This document shows, one piece after another, positions 1-7,163 of a stretch of 7,364 nucleotides of DNA (the first letter of the stretch is position 1; the number at the start of each line of letters is the position of its first letter). Below the pieces are notes generated by a model. The model ran no database searches, was not told where the DNA came from, and saw only the letters and a list, made by a program, of their open reading frames with translations. The stretch is from Myxococcales bacterium (GTDB lineage: Bacteria > Myxococcota > Polyangia > Fen-1088). The translations under genes and the position numbers were made by a program. The DNA lies in assembly GCA_003155465.1 (NCBI GenBank), contig PMCR01000477.1:1-7364 (forward strand). Reading direction: 5' to 3'.

Positions 1-1083
1 AAGTTCGGCGGCGGCGTCACGGACACTTTGGTGAGGGGGATCGCGGACGCAATGGTCTCGAGCGGTATGCAGGCGGTGGGCTACCAATACATCAACATCG
101 ACGACATGTGGCAGTCGAGCCGCGACGCGAGCGGAAATATCGTGCCCAACAGCAGCAAGTTCCCGAACGGAATGAAAGCACTTGCTGACTACGTGCACAG
201 CAAAGGCCTGAAACTGGGCCTGTACTCCGACCGCGGCACGAAGACCTGTGCCGGCGTCCCGGGCTCGCATACTTATGAGACCAAGGATGCGCAGAGCTAC
301 GCTTCCTGGGGGGTGGACTACCTGAAGTACGACAACTGCAGCCCCGCCGCTGGTTCGAACATCCAGACGGACTACACGAACATGGCCAATGCCTTGAAGG
401 CGTCGGGACGCCCCATCGTGTTCAGCATCTGCGCCTGGTGGTTCTATGACTGGGGGACAAAGATCGGTCAGCTCTGGCGGACGGGGACTGACATCACGGA
501 CACCTGGGACAAGGACAGCCACAGTGTCATCGCGCTGATCAACAACAATGGTGGGTGGTCGGGTCGATACAGCGGTGCCTCCTACGGATCACCTGGGCTC
601 GCCCAGTACGCCGGACCGGGACATTGGAACGACCCCGACATGCTCGAGGTGGGCAACGGCGGTATGACGGACACCGAGTACCGGTCCCACTTCAGCATGT
701 GGGCGATGATGGCCGCTCCCTTGATCGCCGGCAACGATCTCCGAAGCATGCCCGCCGCGACCAAGGAGATCCTGACCAATGCCGACGTCATTGCCGTGGA
801 CCAGGATCCGCTGGGCATTCAGGGCAAACCCATCAGCACCAGTACGACGCTCGAAGTCTGGTCGAAGAAGCTCTCCGGCACCCAGACCTATGCGGTGGTC
901 TTGTTCAATCGGACGACAGCCAGCGCCGACATCACGGTGACCTGGTCCAGTCTGGGTATCACCGGTCCATCCGCCACCGTGCGCGACCTTTGGTCCCACA
1001 CCGATCTCGGTCCCACCGCCACCCAATACACGGCCACGGTTCCGTCGCACGGCGTGGTGATGCTCAAGGTGGTCGGCAGTTGA
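1..1083 (+). CDS. Alpha-galactosidase-like glycoside hydrolase family 27, 5' end missing
   Basis: This enzyme would hydrolyse terminal alpha-galactosyl (possibly alpha-N-acetylgalactosaminyl or beta-arabinopyranosyl) residues from oligo- or polysaccharides with retention of configuration. The frame is open from base 1, so the start lies upstream; 360 codons and a TGA stop are visible. The missing part should hold the usual GWNSW motif and probably a signal peptide. Family 27 signatures seen are YINIDDMWQ near codons 30-38, the SDRG and TCAG motifs near 76-84, and LKYDNC with the expected nucleophile Asp at 331-333. WRTGTDITDTW carries the likely acid/base Asp at 490-492, and GPGHWNDPDML follows at about codons 205-215. 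From about codon 280 the sequence changes to a beta-rich C-terminal domain typical of these enzymes. The protein is probably secreted or periplasmic, but that cannot be seen here. Family assignment is firm; substrate is inferred. Confidence 0.93.
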   Translation, partial: KFGGGVTDTLVRGIADAMVSSGMQAVGYQYINIDDMWQSSRDASGNIVPNSSKFPNGMKALADYVHSKGLKLGLYSDRGTKTCAGVPGSHTYETKDAQSYASWGVDYLKYDNCSPAAGSNIQTDYTNMANALKASGRPIVFSICAWWFYDWGTKIGQLWRTGTDITDTWDKDSHSVIALINNNGGWSGRYSGASYGSPGLAQYAGPGHWNDPDMLEVGNGGMTDTEYRSHFSMWAMMAAPLIAGNDLRSMPAATKEILTNADVIAVDQDPLGIQGKPISTSTTLEVWSKKLSGTQTYAVVLFNRTTASADITVTWSSLGITGPSATVRDLWSHTDLGPTATQYTATVPSHGVVMLKVVGS

Positions 1084-1135
1084 CCCGTTACTGGCTACCC
1101 CTGCCATCCTCGCTCACCGCCGGGCTGACCGGGCG

Positions 1136-1141
1136 TATACT
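1136..1141 (+). promoter_or_regulatory. Possible -10 element (TATACT) before the membrane glycosyltransferase gene
   Basis: TATACT matches the sigma-70 -10 consensus at five of six positions. It lies in the 68-bp gap between the hydrolase stop and the next ATG. The hexamer 17 bp upstream (CTCACC, 1113-1118) matches a -35 box only weakly. Initiation would fall about 3-4 bases before the ATG at 1152, giving an essentially leaderless message. That sits badly with the AAGG purine run at 1144-1147, which could be a Shine-Dalgarno on a longer transcript from upstream. A chance match is possible. Confidence 0.3.
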
Positions 1142-1151
1142 CTAAGGCTAG

Positions 1152-2756
1152 ATGGAGACAGGAACGACCGCGTCGGTCCACCCGGGCACGGCGCGGCCTT
1201 GGTTCGGATGGGCGCTCCTGCTGGTCGCACTGACCTTGGGAGCGTTCGGGCCGGGGCTTGCCGGCGGCTTCGTTCTCGACGACAAGTACGCCATCCTCGG
1301 ACATCCGGCCGTGACGGGTGGGGTTCCGGCATGGGAGGCGTTTACCAGGACCTTCTGGGGCACTGGGTTGGACACGGTGCCTCCCTCCTACCGGCCGCTC
1401 TCCACCCTTGCGTTTTCGCTGGATCGGGCCCTCTTCGGGCTCGCACCACTTCCGTTCCATTGCACCTCTTTGCTCTGGTATGTGGCGCTGGTCCTGCTGG
1501 GATTTCGTGTCGCGCAGCTCTGGATGGATCAGCGGAGCGCGTTCTTCGCTGCGGCGCTGTTCGCCGTGTCGCCGGTGCACGTCGAGAACGTCGCAAGCCT
1601 GGTCGGGCGCGCCGAGACGATAAGCTGGCTCGCCTGCCTGCTGGCGTTGCTGGCGCTCGGCCCTGCGCTGACGAACGGAAGCCGGGCAGGCCCGCTGCGC
1701 CTCACCGCCGCGGTGGCATCGTTCGCAGCGGCGCTGCTCGCGAAGGAAAGCGCCGCGGTGCTGCCGCTGATCGTGGGTGTGCTTGTCGCGGCTGGGGCAC
1801 ACCCGCTGCCAAGGCGCCCGTGGGCGCACACGCACCTGCCCACTCTCGTGCTCGGGGCGACGCTCGCGGTCTATCTCGTGCTCCGCCAGCGGCTGATTCC
1901 GCAGACCTTCGCGTATGTGGCACCCGACGACGTCATCGCCGGGGCAGGAACGGGAACCCGGCTGCTATACGGTCTCGAAATCTTGGCGCACTATGCGCGG
2001 CTGCTGGTGGCGCCCGTCAACCTCTGCACGGGCCGCAAGTACGCCATGGTGGCTCGGCCGGACGGGATTTCGGCCATGGCGGTGGTGGGGCTGGTGCTGC
2101 TTGGCACAGCGGTGGGCGTTTCGATCAAATCGCTCCGACGGGGACGAATGCCGTTCATGCTCTGTGCGCTCCTTGCGTGGGCGCTTGTCTCAGGACTCGC
2201 CTTTTCGATGCCGGAAGCCATGGCTGATCGGTTTCTCCTGGCCCCGTGCTTCTTCATCGCCCTGGCCCTCGGGCCTGCAGCCAGACGATGGAGTGACCGG
2301 GACCGCTGGCGACGAGGCCTGCTCGCAGCGGCCATCGTCCTTCAAGTTGTCCTCTCGGCGTTCCAGTCAACCCGCTGGCGGTCGGAGGAGACCCTGCTCG
2401 CGCACTCGGTGGTGTCGTGCCCGAGTTCGGTACACAACCACGCTCGCTACGCGGATCTGCTGGCAGGGCAAGGACGAACCGCGGAAGCCGTCTGGCACTA
2501 CGCCGTGGCCTCTGCCGGGCGGTCGCGATTCCCCGGCCGCTGGGAACACCCCGCCGCCGACGCCGAACTCACTCTGGGTGCGGAAGAGCGGACGAGACGG
2601 ATGCACCAGCTTCTGCACATCGAACGCGCCGAACCAGAGTGGCGGGTCGAGTTCGCATCGTTCCTGCGCGCAGCCGGCCATCCGCGCGAGGCAAGTCTGG
2701 TTCTCGCCACCCCCGCCGCCGCACCAGCCAGTTCGCCGGACGATCCGGGTCGGTAG
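1152..2756 (+). CDS. TMTC-like GT-C membrane glycosyltransferase with C-terminal TPR-like segment
   Basis: A 534-residue integral membrane protein, probably a lipid-linked-sugar-dependent glycosyltransferase that modifies proteins or envelope components on the outer face of the cytoplasmic membrane. Hydrophobic segments lie near residues 17-37, 104-122, 128-141, 155-171, 183-215, 229-246, 305-325, 332-352, 359-376 and 388-403. GT-C features include FVLDDKYAI (acidic pair 43-44, first extracytoplasmic loop), RPLSTLAFSLD (81-91), PVHVENVASLVGRAE (141-155), AKES (197-200) and DRFLLAP (359-365), a variant of the ERYLY-type motif of the TMTC family. Residues 409-452 (WRSEETLL, then HARYADLLAGQGRTAEAVWHYAVA) look like one degenerate TPR. 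TMTC proteins of animals are O-mannosyltransferases; bacterial relatives are mostly uncharacterised, so donor and acceptor are unknown. The ATG at 1152 is preceded by AAGG at a short spacing. The gene may be read with the hydrolase upstream. It ends 27 bp before the tRNA-Leu sequence. Confidence 0.75.
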   Translation: METGTTASVHPGTARPWFGWALLLVALTLGAFGPGLAGGFVLDDKYAILGHPAVTGGVPAWEAFTRTFWGTGLDTVPPSYRPLSTLAFSLDRALFGLAPLPFHCTSLLWYVALVLLGFRVAQLWMDQRSAFFAAALFAVSPVHVENVASLVGRAETISWLACLLALLALGPALTNGSRAGPLRLTAAVASFAAALLAKESAAVLPLIVGVLVAAGAHPLPRRPWAHTHLPTLVLGATLAVYLVLRQRLIPQTFAYVAPDDVIAGAGTGTRLLYGLEILAHYARLLVAPVNLCTGRKYAMVARPDGISAMAVVGLVLLGTAVGVSIKSLRRGRMPFMLCALLAWALVSGLAFSMPEAMADRFLLAPCFFIALALGPAARRWSDRDRWRRGLLAAAIVLQVVLSAFQSTRWRSEETLLAHSVVSCPSSVHNHARYADLLAGQGRTAEAVWHYAVASAGRSRFPGRWEHPAADAELTLGAEERTRRMHQLLHIERAEPEWRVEFASFLRAAGHPREASLVLATPAAAPASSPDDPGR

Positions 2757-2783
2757 TTCGTGATAACCTAACGAAATCACAAC

Positions 2784-2823
2784 GCGGGGATGGCGGAACT
2801 GGTAGACGCGCCAGACTTAGGAT
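2784..2823 (+). pseudogene. Orphaned 5' half of tRNA-Leu (UAG anticodon), left attachment site
   Basis: The bases fold as the first half of a class II tRNA-Leu. They give a 7-base acceptor strand (GCGGGGA, 2784-2790), TG, a D-arm with GCG (2793-2795) pairing CGC (2807-2809) around a GG-containing loop, the 5' anticodon stem strand CCAGA (2811-2815), and the loop CTTAGGA (2816-2822) with anticodon TAG at 2818-2820. The 3' stem strand should read TCTGG, but the sequence is TTCGC and no variable arm, T-arm or acceptor 3' strand follows. The gene is therefore cut at about nucleotide 38-39 of the tRNA. The same 5' sequence recurs at 7342, which points to integration within the anticodon loop. This copy keeps the original upstream DNA, so its transcription signal would now read into the inserted cassette. 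Confidence 0.85.
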
Positions 2824-2919
2824 TCGCTTTCCCCCGATCGCGGGTGATCCGGTTGGGTGATCAAATTCGCGTTTTCTCGACGGAGAATTGCACGAAGCCG
2901 GTTCCGCTGGGTCACCCGG

Positions 2920-2958
2920 CGACTTCGGCAAATGTATAGCCTTCCCGTCTCCAAGTCG
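2920..2958. promoter_or_regulatory. Interrupted inverted repeat upstream of hicB, possible operator
   Basis: CGACTT-C-GG (2920-2928) is matched by CC-AAGTCG (2951-2958), with one bulged base. The arms enclose a TGTATAG run (2933-2939) that could be a -10 region. HicBA operons are usually autorepressed, so a symmetric site over a promoter here is plausible. No convincing -35 is seen and the repeat is short. Confidence 0.2.
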
Positions 2959-3016
2959 GGGCAATCATTCATCCTGACGGTTGACGGTGCCCACCCGCTA
3001 CCCCAGAATGGATCCC

Positions 3017-3024
3017 GAAGAAGG
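3017..3024 (+). promoter_or_regulatory. Ribosome binding site that selects the GTG start of hicB
   Basis: GAAGAAGG ends 6 bases before the GTG at 3031. It is the best purine-rich match to the 16S anti-Shine-Dalgarno sequence among the candidate starts in this frame (GTG 2857, ATG 2932, GTG 3031, ATG 3064), and it is why the annotated gene begins at 3031. Confidence 0.5.
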
Positions 3025-3030
3025 CCCATC

Positions 3031-3405
3031 GTGGAAGAGTTGAAGATCCTGATTCAGATTCCGATGCGGGTGGTGATCTACCCGTCAGCCGGGAACCCGA
3101 AGACGTGGATCGCCCATGCCCTCGACTTCGACATCATGGGGCACGGAAGCAACCACAAGGCCGCCCTGGCCATGTTGAACGATGCCATGGTCGAAACCGT
3201 GCTGTTTCGTCTGACCCACAACCTGCCGCCGGTGGAAATCGCGCCAGCCCCGCCCGAGGTTTGGAAGCTCGCCCACAAGGCCGGCCTGGCCAAGCGTTCG
3301 ATCCAACCGCTCAAAGACGCCAGGGTCACCGTCGGCCATTCCGGACGGCCCAAGCAGGAAATCGTGGTCAGCGACACGCCGCCCGCCTTCGCCCATGCCT
3401 GCTAG
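3031..3405 (+). CDS. hicB: HicB-family antitoxin
   Basis: A 124-residue protein that would bind and neutralise the HicA mRNA interferase encoded next. Residues 6-60 show the HicB partial RNase H-like pattern: a beta-strand (LIQIPMRVVIYP), a turn, the strand WIAHALDFDIMGHG (26-39), then a helix NHKAALAMLNDAMVETV (41-57) equivalent to the usual EA..NI/L..A helix. The C-terminal half (residues 65-124) is rich in proline and basic residues and shows no obvious ribbon-helix-helix or helix-turn-helix, unlike many HicB proteins. DNA binding for autoregulation is therefore not evident. The GTG start is chosen from its Shine-Dalgarno and because it begins at the first predicted strand. The frame stays open upstream to a GTG at 2857, but that extension has no family character. 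The stop overlaps the start of hicA by 11 bases, implying translational coupling. Confidence 0.75.
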   Translation: MEELKILIQIPMRVVIYPSAGNPKTWIAHALDFDIMGHGSNHKAALAMLNDAMVETVLFRLTHNLPPVEIAPAPPEVWKLAHKAGLAKRSIQPLKDARVTVGHSGRPKQEIVVSDTPPAFAHAC

Positions 3406-3625
3406 GCTGCGCGCCCTCTGCGAAGCCTTGCGCGAGTACGGCATCCAAGGCGCAACCCGAACCAAGGGCAGCCACCACATCTTCCACCACCCGTCGGGCA
3501 AGGGCCGGCCCTACCCCATCCCCGCCCACAACGGCATGAAGACCGAGATCCCCGACGTCTACATCCGCGGCGTCTGCCGCGCCTTCGGCCTCGACTACGA
3601 AGAGTTCAAGCGCCGGCTGGGGTAG
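3395..3625 (+). CDS. hicA: HicA-family toxin, mRNA interferase
   Basis: A 76-residue dsRBD-like ribonuclease that would cleave mRNA and halt translation when not bound by HicB. It has the compact HicA fold pattern: a first helix (residues 2-16), then RTKGSHHIFHHP (22-33) with the hallmark G-S-H and likely catalytic His27, then PYPIPAHNGMKTEIP (39-53), and a final helix pair YIRGVCRAFGLDYEEFKRRL that matches the usual LR.I.RQAGL..EEF end of the family. The length is normal for HicA. The ATG at 3395 lies inside hicB and has no good ribosome binding site of its own, so translation probably depends on hicB. Antitoxin-first order is less common than hicA-hicB. Intact family residues suggest an active toxin, though this is inferred. 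Confidence 0.87.
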   Translation: MPARLRALCEALREYGIQGATRTKGSHHIFHHPSGKGRPYPIPAHNGMKTEIPDVYIRGVCRAFGLDYEEFKRRLG

Positions 3626-3677
3626 CCGCGACGGCGGTCTCGTTTTTCCGCTTTCGCCGGCCTTCTTGTCGGTTACG

Positions 3678-6600
3678 ATGCACGACGCAATGTCGCAGTC
3701 GCTTGAATCTTTCGTGAAGAAATGGGCCGCGGCCGGCGCGGCAGAGCGGGCCAACAAGGATTCGTTCCTGAACGAACTCTGCGACGTGCTGGAAGTGCCG
3801 CGTCCCGACCCGACCGCGGACGATGCCGAGGACAACACCTACGTTTTCGAGCGCGACGCCAAGCTGGTTCACGAGGACGGGCTGGCCACCATCGGGCGCA
3901 TCGACCTCTACAAAGAAGGCTGCTTCATCCTGGAGGCCAAGCAAGCGGCGCACGAGGAAGCACGCAAGGCGGGCAAGACCAAGCGCGAAAGCCCGGCCTG
4001 GAACGTGCTCATGCGCGATGCTTATGGGCAGGCGCTCGGCTACGCACGCAGCTTCGACCGGCCGCCGCCGTTCATCATCGCCTGCGATCTGGGCTACTGC
4101 TTCGACCTGTACGCGACTTTCGACGGCTCGGGCAACCACCGGCCGTTTCCCAATGCCCAGCAGAACCGGCTGTTTTTCAAGGATCTGGGCGCGCACATCG
4201 AACTTTTGCGCAAGGTCTTTTCCGATCCGCTGGATCTCGATCCCTCGAAGCACGCGGCCAAGGTCACGCGCGAAGTGGCCGAACGCCTGGCCGGTTTGGC
4301 CCGCCAACTGGAAGCGGACAAGCACGATCAGGTGTTGATCGCGACCTTCCTCATGCGTTGCATTTTCACCATGTTCGCCGAGGACGTGGGCCTGCTGCCC
4401 GCGGGGATCTTCACCAACGCCCTCAAAGACCAATGGCTGCCCAGCCCGGCTTCCTTCCCCGCCGGCATCGAGCAGCTCTGGCGCACCATGAACCAGGGCG
4501 GCCACATGTTCGGGACCGTCAGCAAGATTCTGCGCTTCAACGGTGGCCTCTTCGCCAGTCCGCAGGCCTTGAAGCTGAACAAGAAGGCGTTGACCCTGCT
4601 GTTGCAGGCAGCGGAATGCGACTGGTCCGGCGTCGAGCCCGCCATCTTCGGCACCCTGCTGGAACGCGCCCTGGATCCGAAAGAGCGCCACGCCCTGGGC
4701 GCGCACTACACCCCGCGCGCCTACGTCGAGCGCCTGGTCCGCCCCACCATCGAAGAGCCGCTGCGCGCCGATTGGGACGTGGTGCAGGCCCTCGCCCGCC
4801 GCAACGTGAAGGCCTCCGAGCGCGCCACCACCGACAAAGCGGCCAAGGACAAGTTGAAGGAGGCCGTGCTCGCGGTGCGCGCCTTCCACCAGAAACTGTG
4901 CGAGACGCGCGTCCTCGATCCCGCCTGCGGTTCGGGCAATTTTCTCTACGTCACCCTGGATCTCTTCAAGCGCCTGGAGGGCGAGGTGCTGGCCGTGCTG
5001 GATGGCCTGGGCGAAAAGCAAACCGTCATGCACATGGAATCCGTGCGCGTGACGCCCGCCCAATTCCACGGCATCGAAATCAAACGCTGGGCCAAGGAAA
5101 TCGCCGAGCTGGTTCTGTGGATCGGCTACCTGCAATGGCACTTCCGCATGTATGGCAAGAGCATCCCCGTGCCCGAGCCCGTGCTGAAAGACTACAAAAA
5201 CATCGAGTGCCGCGATGCCGTCCTGGCCTACGACGGCGAGCCCGAGCTGGTCCGCGACGAAAAGGGCAAGCCGATCACGAGGTGGGACGGCGAAACCATG
5301 AAGGTGAACCCGGTCACCGGCGAACCAGTGCCCGACGAGTCGGCGCGCGTGCCGGTGTACAAGTACAAGAACCCGCGCAAGGCCGAATGGCCGGAGGCGG
5401 ATTTCATCGTGGGGAATCCGCCGTTCATTGGGAACAAGAGGATGCGTCTGGCTTTGGGTGATGGCTACGTCGAAGCACTGCGCGCGGCCCACAACGACAT
5501 CCCGGACACAAGCGATCTCGTCATGTACTGGTGGAACCAGGCCGCGCACCTCGTCCGACGAGAGAAGATTCGGCGCTTCGGTTTCATCACCACAAACAGC
5601 ATCACGCAGACGTTCAACCGCAAGGTGATCCAAGGACACCTCGCCGCGAAGGACACGGTCTCCATCGCATTCGCCATTCCCGATCACCCGTGGGTAGACT
5701 CCGTCGATGGCGCCGATGTACGCGTTGCGATGACGGTTGTTGTGCCAGGCAAGAGCTCGGGAGACCTATTCTTCGTCGACCGCGAATCGGAAGGCCCTGA
5801 CGGAGAAATCGCCGTCGAACTCCGGCACCAAAGAGGAAACATCCATCCAGACCTGACCACCGGAGCCGCTGTCGCTGAGGCTCAAAGACTCGGCAGCAAC
5901 GAGAATCTCTGTACGCAGGGAGTGATCCTCGTGGGAGAAGGATTCCGGATCTCGCGCGCTGACTTCGCTGCCCTCGGTCTTCGCGAGACAGCTCTGCCAC
6001 CAGTGGTCAGACGCTACTTGATCGGCAAGGACATTGTGCAGCGACCCACCGAGCGTTTCGTGATTGACCTATTTGGTCTTTCTGAGGAAGCCGCCCGGAG
6101 GCAGTACCCAGCCCTGTACCAGCGCATTTCCGACACTGTTCGACCGCAGCGAATGCTCAACCGTGATCTACAGCGGCAACGAAACTGGTGGTTGTTCGGT
6201 AGATCGAACGAGAGGATGCGAGATGGGCTCAATGGGCTGAACCGATATGTGGCCACCGTCGAGACATCCAAGTTCAAGCCGTTCGTGTTCATCGCAGGCG
6301 ATGTGGTTCCCGATCACAAACTCTACGCCATTGCGAGCGACGACGCCTTGATCCTCGGCGTCCTTTCAGCTCGCGTTCATCAGGTGTGGGCACTCGCAGC
6401 AGGTGGCCATTTGGGGGTTGGCAATGATCCCACTTGGACGAACACGACGTGTTTCCTCCCATTCCCGTTTCCGGCCAGCACGGCGAAGCAAGCCGAACGG
6501 ACACGCGCTCTCGCCGAAGAACTCGACGCTCATCGCAAACGCCAGCAAGCCGCGCATCCCGATCTCACCATCACCGGCATGTACAACGTCCTCGAAAGGC

Positions 6601-7163
6601 TGCGTTCGGGCGAGGTGCTTTCGGCCAAGGACAAGGTCATTCACGAGCAGGGCCTGGTGTCCGTGCTCAAGAAGCTGCACGACGATCTCGACGCCGCCGT
6701 GTTCGACGCCTACGGCTGGCCGCACGATCTGACCGACGAACAGATCCTCGAACGCCTGGTGGCGCTGAACGCCGAGCGCGCGGCCGAAGAGAAACGCGGC
6801 CTCATCCGCTGGCTGCGCCCGGAATTCCAGAACCCGCAACGTGGCAAGCCCGCCCAGGCCGCGACCCAGGCCAGGTTCGCCGCCACCGAAGATGCCCCCG
6901 ACGAAGCCACCGCCGAGACAACCGCGCCCATGGCTGCGCCTGCAGCGACCGCCTGGCCCAAGAAGCTGCCCGAACAAATCGCCGCCATCCGCGACCTGGT
7001 GGCCCGAACCCGCGAGGCCTGGACCATCGACAAAGTCTGCGCCGCCTTCAAGGGCGCCAAGAAGACCGACGTCGAAGAAGTCCTCGAAAGCCTCGAAGCC
7101 CTGGGCCTGCTCACCGGCTACTCCCACAAATCCACCCGCCGCTGGAAGGCGGCCACGGCGTGA
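3678..7163 (+). CDS. MmeI-like single-chain restriction-modification enzyme (Type IIL/IIG), adenine methyltransferase plus nuclease
   Basis: A 1,161-residue fused enzyme expected to methylate adenine in its own recognition site and cut unmodified DNA at a fixed distance from it. The N-terminus (about 1-190) begins with FVKKWAAAGAAERANKDSFL and ELCDVLEVPRP, as in the MmeI N-terminal domain. It holds a PD-(D/E)XK site, GRID(76)...ILE(86)AK(88)Q. A helical connector (about 195-310) leads to the gamma-class methyltransferase: motif X region GAHYTPRAYVERLV (341-354), motif I DPACGSGNF (414-422), motif IV NPPF (580-583). The target-recognition region spans about 690-930, followed by a helical domain, an Ala/Pro/Thr-rich linker (about 1053-1092) and a possible winged helix (about 1097-1148). 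MmeI itself is 919 residues, so this protein is longer, mostly C-terminally. ATG 3678 or 3690 could be the start; neither has a clear ribosome binding site. G+C falls in the recognition region. An unlikely alternative is a DISARM-type methylase, since no partner genes are present. Confidence 0.88.
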   Translation: MHDAMSQSLESFVKKWAAAGAAERANKDSFLNELCDVLEVPRPDPTADDAEDNTYVFERDAKLVHEDGLATIGRIDLYKEGCFILEAKQAAHEEARKAGKTKRESPAWNVLMRDAYGQALGYARSFDRPPPFIIACDLGYCFDLYATFDGSGNHRPFPNAQQNRLFFKDLGAHIELLRKVFSDPLDLDPSKHAAKVTREVAERLAGLARQLEADKHDQVLIATFLMRCIFTMFAEDVGLLPAGIFTNALKDQWLPSPASFPAGIEQLWRTMNQGGHMFGTVSKILRFNGGLFASPQALKLNKKALTLLLQAAECDWSGVEPAIFGTLLERALDPKERHALGAHYTPRAYVERLVRPTIEEPLRADWDVVQALARRNVKASERATTDKAAKDKLKEAVLAVRAFHQKLCETRVLDPACGSGNFLYVTLDLFKRLEGEVLAVLDGLGEKQTVMHMESVRVTPAQFHGIEIKRWAKEIAELVLWIGYLQWHFRMYGKSIPVPEPVLKDYKNIECRDAVLAYDGEPELVRDEKGKPITRWDGETMKVNPVTGEPVPDESARVPVYKYKNPRKAEWPEADFIVGNPPFIGNKRMRLALGDGYVEALRAAHNDIPDTSDLVMYWWNQAAHLVRREKIRRFGFITTNSITQTFNRKVIQGHLAAKDTVSIAFAIPDHPWVDSVDGADVRVAMTVVVPGKSSGDLFFVDRESEGPDGEIAVELRHQRGNIHPDLTTGAAVAEAQRLGSNENLCTQGVILVGEGFRISRADFAALGLRETALPPVVRRYLIGKDIVQRPTERFVIDLFGLSEEAARRQYPALYQRISDTVRPQRMLNRDLQRQRNWWLFGRSNERMRDGLNGLNRYVATVETSKFKPFVFIAGDVVPDHKLYAIASDDALILGVLSARVHQVWALAAGGHLGVGNDPTWTNTTCFLPFPFPASTAKQAERTRALAEELDAHRKRQQAAHPDLTITGMYNVLERLRSGEVLSAKDKVIHEQGLVSVLKKLHDDLDAAVFDAYGWPHDLTDEQILERLVALNAERAAEEKRGLIRWLRPEFQNPQRGKPAQAATQARFAATEDAPDEATAETTAPMAAPAATAWPKKLPEQIAAIRDLVARTREAWTIDKVCAAFKGAKKTDVEEVLESLEALGLLTGYSHKSTRRWKAATA

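Noticed and set aside
2784..2860. tRNA-Leu interrupted by an intron rather than by an element
   Set aside because: Group I introns in bacterial tRNA-Leu sit within the UAA anticodon and are a few hundred bases long with the 3' exon close by. Here no 3' exon (T-arm, acceptor 3' strand) is visible downstream, and a second 5' half appears at 7342.
2857..3030. N-terminal extension of HicB starting at GTG 2857 or ATG 2932
   Set aside because: The extra residues are Arg-rich without family similarity, neither start has as good a ribosome binding site as 3031, and the HicB fold begins right after 3031.
3625..3647. Rho-independent terminator between hicA and the restriction-modification gene
   Set aside because: The stem GCCG-CGA-CGGC has only four pairs and its T-run is about seven bases away, too weak to call. 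Co-transcription of the three genes remains possible.
3666..3677. TTG 3666 as start of the restriction-modification gene
   Set aside because: It adds only four residues before ATG 3678 and has no better ribosome binding site; an ATG is preferred.
3722..5461. Second + strand open frame of 579 codons inside the restriction-modification gene
   Set aside because: It is Arg/Gly/Pro-rich out-of-frame sequence, a shadow of the high-G+C third positions of the true gene.
3606..5687. Long open frame (693 codons) on the minus strand, antisense to hicA and the restriction-modification gene
   Set aside because: The translation is rich in His, Gln, Val and Gly with no recognisable domain. It mirrors the + strand codon bias of a GC-rich gene whose family motifs are unambiguous.
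3678..7163. BREX PglX or DISARM methylase
   Set aside because: The N-terminal D-X9-E-X-K nuclease site and the ERANK/ELCDVLEVPRP region fit MmeI-like enzymes, and no BREX or DISARM partner genes are in the window.
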